Part shown: positions 23,500 through 36,206 of the stretch, piece by piece | Layout of the letters: each line of letters starts with the position of its first letter | Numbering within the stretch: the first letter of the stretch is position 1 | Source: Azadirachta indica | Lineage: Eukaryota > Streptophyta > Magnoliopsida > Sapindales > Meliaceae | Length of the DNA: 64,000 nt | NCBI GenBank assembly: GCA_022749755.1 | Contig: CM040445.1 | Coordinates: 10,065,182 to 10,129,181, forward strand | Direction of reading: 5' to 3' | Notes under the pieces: generated by a model | Seen by the model: the letters and a program-made list of their open reading frames with translations, nothing else | Told to the model about the DNA's origin: nothing | Databases searched by the model: none | Program-made: the position numbers and the translations under genes

Positions 23500-25010
23500 T
23501 ACATTATCATAATACTTTGACTCTACTTACTATAATCATATGATTGCTGATCCTACTTTCTTTTCTTTTAAATCTACTTCACCAAATTTACCTGTTATTC
23601 AGACTACAAATAGATCTAATATATCTGTTAGTCACCTAGATCAAATCAGTTTATCTCACCTCTCCTTACCTGACACTTTTTTTATCCTTCGTCTCACTTT
23701 TAATCTTTTATCTGTTGGTCAATTGTGTGATCTTGGTCTTCATGTTCTTTTTACCTCTTTTGGTTGTTATGTGCAAGATCCGAAGATGGGTTGGACACTT
23801 GGGACAACCCATAAAGTTGGACACCTATTCAAGCTTATTAGTCTTCATCTTCCATACATTTCTCATTCTATTCCTTAATCTATTGCTTTCACAACTTTAG
23901 TGTCTTCTTTGAGTTTTTGGCACACTCAACTTGGCCATATGCCACTTAGTCATCTTCGTTCACTAGTCTTTAGTGATATTTTGGGTACTATATCTAATGA
24001 CTAAGTTGATTGTATATCCTATCATTTAGCAAAACTTACTACTTTACCTTTTAATAATAGTGATTCTCTCTCATGCTTCTTTTAGCCTAATTCATTTTAA
24101 TATTTGGGGGCCTTCACCTAATGTTATAATGAGGGGTTTAAGGTATTTTGTCATTTTTATTGATGATTATTCTCGTTATACTTGAATATATCTTATGAAG
24201 CATAGGTCCGAGTTATTGAAAATCTACAGTACATTTGTCCAAATGATTCAAATATAATTCTCTCATTCTATTACAGTTTTGCATATTAATAATGCTATGG
24301 AATACAGGGATTCTAAGTTTCTACATCTTCTTTAAACCAATGGCACTCTTTGTCAATGATCCTGTCCAGACACATCCCAATAAATTGGTCGTGCTGAACG
24401 AAAATATAGGAATATTCTTGAAATAGTCTGTTCTTTTCTTATCTTAGCCTCTTGTCCAAAACGATTTCGGGGGAAGCAACTCTTACAGTTGTTTATACTA
24501 TCAATTGTATTCCTTTTCCACTTACCAATAATTAATCTCTATATGAATAGTTGTATAGGACTCTACCTAATTATAGTCTTCAAGTCTTTGGTTGTGTATG
24601 CTTTGTTTTTTTTCAGCCTTATGAATATACCAAATTAGAACCTAGGGCCTATTTATTTTGCTTTCTTAGCTATGGCATTAAACACAAAGGTTACACGTGT
24701 TGGGATCCAATGTCTCATAGACTTCATATATTAGATCATGTCATTTTTTGGGAACATAAAATATTCTCCTCTCTTTCAAATTTTCGTTCTAAGTCTCATC
24801 TCACTCCTTTTTTTACTAATGATGCTATAGAATTATTTCTTGATGAAACTAATGCAGGTACCACAAATGAGCTCTTAACAGATATATCCACTGCATCACC
24901 GTTTTCTCCTGAGTAGATGACCTTACCTTCTGGATCCACACTTGACATCACCACTTCGTGCACTAATATTCCTCCTCCACCTCGTCAATCAAATCGAGTA
25001 TGAACACTTC
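23500..25010 (+). pseudogene. pol: Copia element C protease remnant and integrase
   Basis: A GAG-pre-integrase motif (FWHTQLGHMPLSHL) lies near 23,917. The integrase core retains FIDDYSRYT near 24,160 and the third catalytic residue in AERKYR near 24,397. Both catalytic aspartates are Asn: HFNIWGPS at 24,093-24,116 (AAT at 24,099) and INNAMEY (AAT at 24,288). Downstream, 24,551-24,916 is an open stretch matching the copia integrase C-terminal region (LQVFGCVCFV, EPRAYLFCFLSYG). No convincing DSG protease motif was found. Confidence 0.82.
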
Positions 25011-25079
25011 CTATTAAACTCGATATTATCAATGTTTTTTTACTACTCTTTTCTTGTATGAATCTCAATTCTATTTTAA

Positions 25080-26540
25080 GACTAGTTCTAATCCTGTTTG
25101 GCAGCAAGCAATAACAGAAGAATTGTAGGCATTTGAAAATTCACATTTTTGGAACTTGGTTGATCTCCCGACTCACAAATCAGCCATTGGTTGCAAATAA
25201 GGTGTATAAAATCAAGAACAAAGTTGATGGCTAGATTGAACGTTATAAAGCCAGACTTGTTACAAAGTGGTTTAATCAAGAATGTAGCACTGACTATGAG
25301 GAAACCTTTGCTTATGTTGCTCACATGACCTTGTTCGAAGCTTGTTAATGATTGTTGCTATGCGTAGATGGACACCATTTCAATGGATGTTAAAAATGTT
25401 TTTTTCAATGGTGATCTGTTTATATGAATCTCCTTTAGAATACTCACATATGCCACACAAAGTCTGCAAGCTCCTCTAGCTTAGTTTGCCAAGTTCAATA
25501 TTACTATTCAATAACTTGGCTTTCATTCTAGCTTTTATAACACTGCTCTCTTTATTTGTCACACAAACCAGGGCTACATTCTATTGTTACTTTATATAGA
25601 TGATATGATCATTATTGGTGATGATGTTGATGAAATATCTGCTCTCAAGACCTTACTTCAACAAGACTTTGAGATGAAAAATTTTGGTCATCTTAATTAT
25701 TTCTTTAGTTTAGAGGTACTTTCGGACTCTAATGGCTACTATTTTTCTCAGGCCAAGTATGCTTTAGATCTTTTTGCTTGCGTTGGTTTGATAGACAGTC
25801 AAACCACCTCTACCCCCTTTGAACCAAATGCCAAACTCACACTTGTTTGATGGGATTCCACTTAAAGATGCCACCCTTTACAAACAACTGGTGGGTAGCT
25901 TGGTTTGTCTCACTCTTACTTGACTTGATATATCTCATGCTATTCATATCGTGACCCAGTACATGTCTGCCCCTCGCTCTCCCTATTATGCAATTGTTCT
26001 CCATATTCTCTATTATATTAAAAGCATTTTGTTTCATGCGTTTCTCTACACATTCATCTTTAGAGTTACATGTTTTTTCTGATGCAGATTAAGCTAGTGA
26101 TCCTACTAATCGATACTTTATTATTGAATTTTTGTCTTTTTTTGAAAGTCTCTTATTTCTTAGTGATATAAGAAATAGATAATTGTTGCAAGATCTAGCA
26201 TAGAGGTTGAATACCGTGCCCTTGTTGATACTACTGAGGAGATTACTTGGCTTCGATGGTTACTCAGTAATATAAGTGTTCACTCTGGTCCCATTCTCCT
26301 TACCTGTGATAATAGTAGTGTTATTCAAATTGTCCACAATGATATATTTTATGAAAGCACCAAACACATTGAAGTTTACTGCCATTTTATTCGTCAACAT
26401 ATCATTATAGGCATTATTACACTTTGTTTGATCTCCTCCTCTAATCAACCAATATATATGTTCACAAAATGTCATCCTCTTGTTCGTTTTCGTAACTTGG
26501 TGTCCAAACTCAAGTTACCTTCTACTAAGCCATTTTGAGT
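25080..26540 (+). pseudogene. pol: Copia element C reverse transcriptase and RNase H
   Basis: Reverse transcriptase starts near 25,098 (WQQAITEEL, FWNLVDLP) and is badly frameshifted until 25,584, where LLLYIDDMIIIG gives the YxDD catalytic box. It continues to STPFEPNAKL (about 25,835). A YKQLVGSLVCLTLT segment follows. RNase H remains as EYRALVDTTEEITWLRWLL (about 26,200-26,260) and STKHIEVYCHFIR (about 26,357-26,400). Confidence 0.85.
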
Positions 26541-26550
26541 TTAGGGGAGC
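26540..26550 (+). other. Polypurine tract of copia element C
   Basis: TTTAGGGGAGC immediately before the 3' LTR. Confidence 0.7.
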
Positions 26551-26785
26551 TGTTAATGATATCTTACAAATTAGGCATACTATTATTATATAATATTATT
26601 GCATTGATTTCTAAGATTATCATACAACTAATTTCCTTTTCTTTTTGTGATTTTATTATTGAGATTTGATTTGATGTAATAATTATACGTAATTTTTTTG
26701 CCTTTCTTACTCTTATTGTATGTCTATATAAAGGCCTCTTTTGTACATGTTTGATTCAAGAAATACATACCATATTTCTTCTCTG
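26551..26785 (+). repeat. 3' LTR of copia element C
   Basis: Begins TGTTAATGATATCTTACAA and ends TTCTTCTCTG before the target duplication AGTAC. The TATA box CTATATAAAG at about 26,723 matches that of the 5' copy. Confidence 0.88.
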
Positions 26786-27580
26786 AGTACTTTATCATGT
26801 AATAACAATACAAAGTGATTATGACCTTGTCATATCACATGTCAAAATTTAAATTTAATTGTACTTTTCTATTTTTTGCCATCTAAAATAGTATTTTCTT
26901 TCATTATCTTTTGAACCTAATCCTTTCTCACATACTACCACACAATTTGGATCTTATGCTAATTGAGTTTTTTGAGTTTTCACAAGTTCATGTCCGAGAA
27001 ATCATCAAAAGTCATAACAACAAATTTTTCTGGGATTAGAATTCTTCAAAGGCTGGTACGCCCAAGGAAAAATGCCTTAGACGCACTTCAGGTTTGATCC
27101 AATTGCGTATCTGCCTCCAGAAGTTTAAAAAATATTCCATTACATCTTACTGTTATTAAGTAATAGTATTTTTACTATTTTAGCCCTGACATAATGAGAG
27201 AACATATGGGTCTCAATAGAGTCATATGTGGGTCCCACGTATTTGTCCAATTGTGCCTCCCAAAGGAATTTTTTTTTATTTTGACGTGAAATTGAAGAAT
27301 AATTTATTAGTTTGATGTGAAGATAAATTAGTGTACAAATAAAATAATAGTTTTTTTTTTTGTTTTGACGGGAATTAAATAATAATTTATTGTATTTAAC
27401 CGAAAATTAAATTTTTAGTTACAAAATAAATAATATAATTAAATAATATTTATATTAAATTAAATGATAATTTTCTATTATCAAAACTATCCTAATATTG
27501 GTATTTGATTGACTGCACCATTTCCTCCTTATCCCATTTTTTTTTTTTCAGGTGTATATGGTATGATCCAAACACGCTTC

Positions 27581-27605
27581 ATCTCTCTATCTCTCTCTCT
27601 CTCTT
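27581..27605. repeat. (CT)n microsatellite
   Basis: CT-rich run inside the Mutator-like element. Confidence 0.85.
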
Positions 27606-28081
27606 TTATACAACAAACTCGTCGTCTGATTTTCTACTTTCAATTATATTTACCATCCATTTTGTTCTCAGCATCTCGGCTTGAGATTCCTCTTCCTTAG
27701 TTTCTCTAATTTTCTGTGTTATTATCTCCTTTTGCACATATTTCTTTCTTTAACTGACATCACTCCTTCAACCAGCATAAACCTCTATTTATCACGGGCT
27801 TCTTCAACCCTATGGCTACCAATCAACAAAGGAACAATAAAGAAACAACAAATTTGGTTATTCAACAATTAAAAAAAAAATTAAAAGTAAATAGTTTTTT
27901 GTAAAGATTGGAAATTTTGCCTAAAATCATAAATTTAATCCAATAACTTCACAAATTCTACTTTCTCTTCAACCAAAATTCAATTTTTTCCCCCGTCACA
28001 AATTGATTCTTTAATCCTTTTCTTCTACAAACAAAATCCTTCAGAATATTCTGCTGTTTCATCGCCCCCTTGCTCCCTCTC

Positions 28082-28103
28082 CCACCACCACCACCACCAC
28101 CAC
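28082..28103. repeat. (CCA)n microsatellite
   Basis: Seven CCA units inside the Mutator-like element, in a C-rich neighbourhood. Confidence 0.9.
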
Positions 28104-28527
28104 TGCTACCGCTTTATTCGCACCTTACTTCACCGCCGCACACTCCGAGTGCACCCAAAAATACAACCCACTCCCACCACCATGTCATTTTCATCCTTAA
28201 CCCTCAACCGTGGATTCTTCATCTTCATTGAAGAATGATTTCACAGTAGAAGAGATTGTTTGGCTACCAAGAAAGTGAGAGAGAGCAAAGGAGAAAAAAG
28301 ATAATAAAATAAAAAAATGATGATATTGAAAAAATTAAAAAGATGTTAAGTTTAAATAAATATGTTTAATGTAATTTTAATTATATGAAAAGATAATTTT
28401 ATTCTTATATAAATTATTTTTTAGTTATCTTAATTGACGGTAAAACCTAACGGACTATTTTTTAAACTTTAGAGAGGTGATAGACAATTAGATTAAATCT
28501 GTGGTGGTCTAGGAAATTTTCCCTGGG

Positions 28528-30007
28528 TCACTTACTATTTCAATTTAGAAAATGGGTGAAAACCACTTGATTTGTAGTGCAAAATATATTGCTTTTTATA
28601 AATATATATATATTTTTTACAAATTTTAGTTTGATTTGTTTTTCTTTTATTGGTGTAAAATATTTAACGTATTTTCTCCTTAGTTTCGAAAGCTTTTGGA
28701 TGCAACTTTCAAAGGGAGTTATTCTATTGTCAATCCTCCTAAGTTTTCTTAAAATTCCTTTTATTTTATTTATTTCATTACGATATATTTAAATCAAAAT
28801 ATTCTTTAAAATACATTGTTAATTCTAAAAAACATTGATTATCTCACCTTATTTTTTTTATAAATCCCTTACTTATTATTCAAGTCCCATGTCAACAGTA
28901 TTTTCTAAAATGTTAAATTTCATAAAAATTTTCTAACTATAAGTGATGATTATTTTTAATAAATTTAAGATTGTTTTAAAAAAATTTGGTAAGTGGAAGT
29001 TTAAAACTAATAAAAAAATATTACATGTGTAATAAGTGAGTATAAAAAGTGTTTAACACAATCTTAGGGCCCATTTGATTTACAAATCCAACTACTTTAA
29101 AAATTAGATTACAATTCAAAATTTTGAGTTTTATTTTTAGTATTTAAAAATATATATTTAATATAATATTTAAAAATTTATTTTAAAATTAAAATTTAAA
29201 AACGTGAGAAATATGTTTGAATATAATACATGAGAATAATAATAATAAAAAAAAAATATTTATTTAGTTGAATATATTAGAGTAATAGTATATTAAAATT
29301 TTAGTAATAATTTTTTAGTTAATTATATTTTTAGAATAATTTTAAATCAAAATTTTAATAGTAATTAACATTGTTTAATACTCTATAACTTTTATTTTAA
29401 ATATATTAATACAACATATTACATTAAAAATTTTGGCATCTTTACTCCATTTTGATAAAATTTTTTCAAGTGTAATTGTGTTTGTACATATTTTCATCAG
29501 TAGCTCACAGAGTGCACAAAGTGGAATTTGTGTGATTTCAAGAAACGAAGAAAGGTAAAGCTCCCTCCCTAAACTTAAAAGTGTTGACTAGAAGACTGTT
29601 TGGAAGAAGATTTTTGGTTTAGTAAATAAATAAGTTGTTGCTATGAGTGTTTTTAGAGGTTTATGAAAACTGAGAACAGAGTTGATAGACCTCCCCGCAA
29701 TTGAGAATAGAGCTTGTCTGAAGGGTTAGAACAACGTTAGACGACCTCCTAAGTATGGTATAGGTGAGGATTGATGTTGTTTATAGTATAACTAAGGGTT
29801 AAACTCATTACTCACAAGTTAGACAAAATATAAGTAACAAGAGGAATACATGAAGATAACTACAAATCGTACAAAATTTCAGTGGTTTTGACATTTAGCC
29901 TACGTCTACTAGTAAAATTGTCAAAAATATCCATTATATCAATGAGTGTTTACAAATCATTCATTTCAAGAAAATAAGATCATAACAATAAGTTAGTTTT
30001 TCTTAGT
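28528..30007. other. AT-rich spacer with a MITE-like edge
   Basis: No supported gene. A GGGCCCATTTGATTTACAAA block at 29,068 resembles the edge of a hAT-like MITE. I could not assign its partner. The small hydrophobic frame at 28,577-28,792 reflects T-rich composition. Confidence 0.45.
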
Positions 30008-30025
30008 TATTGGGAGAACTAATTT

Positions 30026-30164
30026 TTTTTTTTTTATTTTAAAAATGTAAGTGGGGTTGGGCCACGCCCAAATGCATATATTTTTTTACTTTTATATAAC
30101 CCGGACTCAAACCCAGGCAAGCACCAAATATATGAGATTAACCACCAGAGCCGAACACTTCGGG
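30026..30164 (-). mobile_element. tRNA-derived SINE with 18-bp target duplications
   Basis: Read on the minus strand, the 5' end is at 30,164 and starts CCCGAAGTGTTCGGCTCTGG. It holds an A-box-like TCGGCTCTGGTGG (about 30,154 down to 30,142) and a B-box GGTTTGAGTCC (30,113 down to 30,103), and ends in a poly-A tail (poly-T on the plus strand from 30,026). It is bounded by the exact direct repeats TATTGGGAGAACTAATTT at 30,008-30,025 and 30,165-30,182. Pol III box order, A-tail and long target duplication together define a SINE. The length of 139 bp is usual for plant SINEs. Confidence 0.88.
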
Positions 30165-30182
30165 TATTGGGAGAACTAATTT

Positions 30183-31501
30183 ATTAATTAAATTGTGGAG
30201 ATTTTCTTGTGGACAAAATAGGTTTCTATAGACAAATATAATAGCGAAAACTACATTTTCTTCTTATTATTAGATCCAAAAACTCGCCTTTACTCTATGA
30301 ATTTTTGGATATCATAACATATTTGCTTATGTGTAAAAGGTATAATGAGGACAAGTCACTGTGAAATAGGTTTATATGCAAACGATGACAGAAAATATAA
30401 ATATTTATATATTTATTTTTATATGTAAATATATTTATATAATTTATATATAAATATTTTTTACATAAACATGAATTAATTTTATATAAATTTAATATTT
30501 AAGTTTATAAAAGTTCTACATAATTAATAAATTATTAGATTTATAAATATATAAAATTTAATTTAAATTGTGAGAAAATATAAATATTTGGGAAAATGCC
30601 CTAACCCCCTTCCCCCGCCCTCAGGTTTAAACTAAATGCTCATCACCCCTATGAGACTTAAAAAATTCGATTCAATCCGGGAGGCAAAATCGGGTCGAAA
30701 ACGAAATCACCAATAACAGAGTTGAAGTTCATCGAATTCGACCCATAAATCCTCGACTTCACCATCTCACTCTACTTAATTGATTCGACTTCAATTTCCT
30801 CTCTCTCCGATTCGACTTTAGCTTCTTTTATTTCTACCTTTGTTGATTCAACAGTTGATGATGCCATTTCTACTTTAACTGCCATTGGGCATAAAAAAAA
30901 ACTGACTTTCTGCTCTATAATCGTCGATTGGGTAGAAAATGTGTGGGTAAAGAAGATGTGTCGGGTTGTTCGTCTGATTGGAAAAGAAAATGTGTGGATA
31001 AAGATGTGTTGGATTGTCTATCTATTTGGAAAGAAAGAAAATAAAAGTGAGAAAAAAGGACGTGATGTTTTAATTTGATTCTAATTCAATAACTTAATTT
31101 TTTTTTATTTTGATTTTTATGTAATTTGATAGAGGTACGTTTTCAATTGGAGAGAGAAAAAAATATAACTTATTAATAAATTAATATAACCACAAGTATT
31201 ATTAATGTGTATAACTTATTAATAAATTAATTTAAATTTAATTTAAACAGAATATTTGATGATTAATTTGGTGCTTGAAAGCAGATTTTTATCAACATTT
31301 CATGTTGAGTATTGGATTGCTTGCCATGCTCCCAAATTTCTCATTTTACATATTGAGTTTATGACTACTATTAGCTTATTTAATTATATAATGCATGTGT
31401 TATAAGATTTAATTTAAACATTTTATCTATTAGCAAATAAATCTAACAACAAAAGAAAATCTTTTTTCCTTTAGGATTTTCCTTTTTCTAATAGACTTAT
31501 A
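30183..31501. other. Spacer with a solitary Mutator-like end
   Basis: 30,590-30,668 (GGGAAAATGCCCTAACCCCC ... GACTTAAAAAAT) resembles the terminal repeat of the element at 27,061, but no inverted partner was found nearby. The CACTA insertion at 31,502 may have separated them, or one end is lost. The following 30,690-30,830 block is a little less AT-rich (repeated ATTCGAC). No gene supported. Confidence 0.45.
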
Positions 31502-34500
31502 CACTACAAGACAAATGATAATTGGATTAGTGTCACTAATATGCTTTATTAACCTACTTTCCAAGTAATGCAGTAACCTCAACTAGCAGTCCCGATGCTA
31601 AATAGAGTGTTATAACAAAAATATCAGTATTCAATATGTTCAATAAATCAATAGTATATTGAGACTATGATATCAAGATTTGTATATTATCAAAATGGCA
31701 TATAAGATTTCTTATTTGTTGATATTAGATTAGTATCAATAAATGTTTTATATATTAAAAAAAATTAAATTTTATTGCTAATAATAATGCCCCTATTTAT
31801 TTTTTAAATGTCAAATTTATTAAAAGTATTAGCAATATACTAATAAAAATTAAGCTGTAACATAAATATTATAAATTGAACACAGAAAATTTCCTACAAT
31901 TTAAGTCACAATACAATAATTTTCATACATCCATCTCCCACTCAAAGTTCAATCCAAAAATAATTTTAGTACAAAAATAATTCTAAGTCTAAAAATAAAA
32001 TTAACTATTGTATACAAAAATAGTTACAAATTAAACATTGTGTATAAGAAAAATAAAAGTAGCAGTGTTGACCAATTTTAAGCAAACAAAAGTAAAGTAT
32101 AAGTATATGGATTTCCATTCAAGCAATCTCACAATTTTTCTTTAACCATAGAGAAGACACAAGAACTAAAATTCATTAAATTTACCAAAATAACTTAACA
32201 ATTTTCCTGCATCAAAATTCATTAAAAATGACATATTGTTTAATATCTAAAAAAAGAAACAATTGAGAATTAATGAAATGATCAGAACATAATCAATTTA
32301 TAAAAGTGAATAAAAAAATTGAATCAAATCAAATTTCTACCACTATATCAAAACATGCAAAGGATGTTTAGCAAATACAAAAAATTAGAATAAGATTTAT
32401 ATTTATTCCACAAATGACATTTGGTATGTAGTATAGATATATGCGCAACGACCATAAGCTGAAAAAGAATGTAGTGATATAGTATTGGCAGCTAATCTTA
32501 ATGCATGTAGATTTATAAGATAATAATAAAGATATCTAATCATTAGAAGAGTAATTGAGATCAAGTTTTTAGAAAATAGCCAATTTGAAAACCACTCTTA
32601 CAGTAGAAAAATCTGCCACTCTTTCCCAGATTCATGTTTCTTTTGATGACTAAAATACTTAAACTTGAAACCTTATCACCTTAACTTTTATGTGATAAGA
32701 ACATTATTTTACAAGAATAGACCAAAGTTAATATAGTACATAGTAAAAAGTAGTTTTACTTGTCAAAGTTAGAGAAATAAAAATTGTCATATCTAAAAGA
32801 TTAAAATAATCAAGTTTATAACTTCTTAATTTACAAAATAGAGCTTATATTTTTGCCAAATCCTTGACAAGATTGGGAAGTTTAGACACAATAATCATAG
32901 ATTCTTGAACCAACAAGAATGGAAAGAAATTTATATTTGTATAAAAGTTATATTTATGTTAAACTTCTTATCCTCAATTGAATACATCATCTTAAAAAAA
33001 TAATTAAGAAAAGAAAAATGGAATCAGTAGAAAACCTTAAATATTAAAGTAATTGAAATGCAAATGTATCATTTAAAGTTATTATTATGATGCTTTAACA
33101 CCAAGTTCCAATCATGATAAGCAACTAATTTTCAGAGAAGTGATAATTAAATGATTCAGTTAAGAAGCTTACTTTACATCCATGGCCCCATAGTACATGT
33201 AAATTTCTAGCATATAATATCATTTTGAATAATTTTTTAAAATCTTAAAAAGTTTTGTTTCAATTAAAGTTAATATTAGTTGTTACAACTTAAAAGTTGT
33301 AATTTTCAAGCATAAATTGTTTCGAGTAATAAAAGTTCAAAATTCCGAGTGTTAATCAATAAGGAATATATTATACAAAGTTTGTAAGTTTAATGGTCCA
33401 AATATTATGCAAAAGTACAATTGATTTATTGATTGTTGAATATAAATTTAATATTATTAACTATTACAGCATTAAGGATTCATTTTGTTGATAATTATAA
33501 AAATTTTTCCTTATTTATTTTTTAACTCACTTAAGAATCATTTAAGAGATGATCTCAATTAGAGGGTAATATATTTAAATACATTGCAATATCTCTTTGA
33601 AGAAAAGGTAGCAAAATAAAATATTAATCAATCAATTTATTTGTAAAAACTACAACATATCTTATTTATGATTTGTAGAAAATGTATAAACATTCAGTAT
33701 CTTGTTGTTAATAATGAATCAAGCTTCTTAACAAATCAAAACACTCTTAAGAAAATAGAATTTATTCAATTAAAAAAATTTTGCATTGAAACACAATTTA
33801 GAATAATAAAAGAACAATACTATAAAATCAACAAAACTTTACCCTTAGCCCTAATTATGAATTTAGAAAGACATTATATAATTGAAGCCTAAATTACAAA
33901 AGGAGAGAAAATAATAACAAAAGAAGAGCTGCTACTAACTTCCACATCTTCCTTTATATAAGTAAAACTAAAGATATTTCACATATGTAAACATAATTTG
34001 TTAAGTTTCGATTAATCACACTCTACTAACTTATAACATATTTTTGACTATCAAAACAACCAAAATTTATAAAATGACCTTTTTCAAAGTTGTAAGTGCA
34101 TGACTTAGCTTTCTAATGGCCTATTTGTTACCCTTATTGATTTTGTAAAATATAAATTGTGTTGAAAATAGTAAAGATGCTCAAGTTATATTTTTCCACT
34201 GCCCTTCTAAAATAATGACTCTTTCTGATAGTTAACTTGTTGAAATTTGAGAAAATGTAAAACATAAACAATTTAAACTCTTAATAAGTTTGTTTCACCC
34301 AACTGTATGATTTTTGGGTACATAGTTTAAGAGATATAACCCAAATACAGAAATATGTTAGGCTAGTCTAAAGATGCACTTGAGTTATATTGAAGCTCAA
34401 TTTTGCTCCAGTAATTACTTGAACTAGCCAATTTTTGACTTGCATAGTGTGAAGTAATGAGTCTATGTTTGTCTAGCTCAAAAATCGTATCAATTAATAT

Positions 34501-36206
34501 TTTGGATTAAAAGATATTCTTATTATACGAAATCTACGCAAAATCAATTATTTAGTCGAATTCTTATATTAGAATTCAATATAAAGGAATATGCTTCGTT
34601 TTAAGGAATTTAATGACATTCTTAAGTGCAAAAATCATAATATGTCTCTTAATAAATATACACTTTTAAGCATTTATCATTACTAATGAGACATTTTCTT
34701 GAATAATTAGAGTATAATTTTCAAGACCTTAGAAACTCTATTTAAAATGGATACTATGCATATTCCTACAAATCCAACGTTTGCAATAAACATCTGTACA
34801 AATAATCAAAACAAAAAGTTAATCAATGAATTGAATTGCACATTTTCACTTTGATAAAGAAAAAGGTTAAAACTCAACAATAAGAAAATTTATGTAATTT
34901 TAAAAAATTTTATATTTTAAAGGAGAAATTATATGTACATCAAGATACATAAGAAGCAAACAACACTTTATTACATATTCAACCACAGCCACTTCATATC
35001 ACACCTCTTATATGTTCTCTAATCATAGCCGAATGTAATTGCAACAACAATATCCAATGCAAAGCAATATCCAACATATACAAAGTGAATGTAAATAAGT
35101 AAAAGAATATAGCTAATAGCAACAACAAAAGCAATTCTTTTGGCTCTCAAATTAATAAATAAACAACTCAAAAATAAAAATATTGCCAAATAAAAGTCAA
35201 AATCAAGTCTCAAATTAGTATATCACTCCAACAATAAAAAATGGCTATATAAGAAATAAAAAAATTAGTATAAGCACTCCAATAATGGCAAATTACAAAA
35301 TAAAGAACAAAGAAATTAGCATATGTATTCCAACAATAAAAATTGCAATACAAGGAATAAAAGAATCAACATGTACACTGTAATAACTCGCCGATTTCAT
35401 GCGTATCTACAAATTAGCTTCCAAATTAGCACATACAACCCGCTGATTTCATACAAATCCACTTGTAAAGCAATATGTATCTTAAAAGTTGACTTCGAAA
35501 TCAATCTCAAGAATAAAAATATATCAGAGATTGAGAATAGAGTCAAGAAAACTACGAAAACATAATCAATATTGTAAAACTCAAATCCTAGAAATGGAAA
35601 AACAAAATAAAACTAATAAAATCAATATACATAGAATAGAAACTCAGAAATAAGAAACATAATTTAAGGATTTCAATATTTGATGACTAACCTCAGTAGA
35701 TGTTCTAATTTGAGAAACTAGTGTTCAGATTTGAAGCTGGATTTTTGTTCTTTGAATATAATACAAGTAGATTTCACTGGATGTTAACTGCAAATAGGGT
35801 TGATTTAAGGTAGAATAGGTTGATTTCAAATGAGTCTTGGTTATTTGAAGGACAAACACAAGGTTATTTTGGTTAATTTGATGCTAAGTTAAGAGAAAGT
35901 TTAGGGGAAAAACTTTTAGAGCTAAGTGGAAAAACTAAATTGAAGGGAGAAAATGGGTTTTAGATTTTATTTTGAGGAGAAAAGAGCAAAAAACATTGTT
36001 TGGTTGTCAAAATTGTGCCTAAAATGACAACATTTTTGCTGGTGATACTATGGTCTCAAAGAACCCTGACACTTGTTGTTTATTGTCAGTAATTCCTATT
36101 ATAATTTTTTTATTCACGAGAAAAGTCCACTCTTGTGCATTAGTTTTGACATTTTCTCAAAAGTATCAGAGCTTAGTATCAGTAATGTTCATTGTTTCTA
36201 GTAGTG
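31502..36206. mobile_element. CACTA (En/Spm) transposon, non-autonomous
   Basis: The left end is CACTACAAGACAAATGA at 31,502. The right end is TTGTTTCTAGTAGTG ending at 36,206, i.e. CACTACTAGAAACAATGA on the minus strand. The 3-bp target duplication ATA flanks both ends exactly (31,499-31,501 and 36,207-36,209). Total 4,705 bp. Short subterminal motifs such as GTATCAGTAA and TGTCACTAAT occur near the ends, as expected for this superfamily. No TNPA/TNPD-like coding sequence is visible, and reading frames such as 33,668-33,892 are AT-rich chance frames. Confidence 0.85.
35215..35390 (+). repeat. Degenerate ~50-bp tandem repeat inside the CACTA element
   Basis: TTAGTATATCACTCCAACAA, TTAGTATAAGCACTCCAATA, TTAGCATATGTATTCCAACA and a weaker fourth copy start near 35,216, 35,265, 35,317 and 35,367, spaced about 50 bp. 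Confidence 0.65.

Larger units (their letters stand above)
21612..26785 (+). mobile_element. Ty1/copia LTR retrotransposon C with exact target duplication
   Basis: A 5.17-kb element bounded by 5-bp direct repeats AGTAC (21,607-21,611 and 26,786-26,790). It has short LTRs of about 240 bp, a degraded primer site, an unusually long leader, gag, integrase, reverse transcriptase, RNase H and a polypurine tract, in copia order. All coding parts are broken by stops and frameshifts. Confidence 0.92.
27061..28527. mobile_element. Mutator-like element with ~100-bp terminal inverted repeats
   Basis: The left end (27,061-27,160, CCCAAGGAAAAATGCCTTAG...) is inverted at 28,428-28,527 (minus strand CCCAGGGAAAATTTCCTAGA...). 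Shared internal blocks include AAGTTTAAAAAATA and TCC.TTA. GGAAAATxxCC ends with long inverted repeats are typical of plant MULEs. No 9-bp target duplication is visible and there is no transposase. The interior has CT and CCA simple repeats and AT-rich sequence. Frames at 27,509-27,872 follow the C/T-rich composition only. Confidence 0.6.

Noticed and set aside
27509..27872. Two hydrophobic small frames
   Set aside because: C/T-rich filler of the Mutator-like element; no coding signal.
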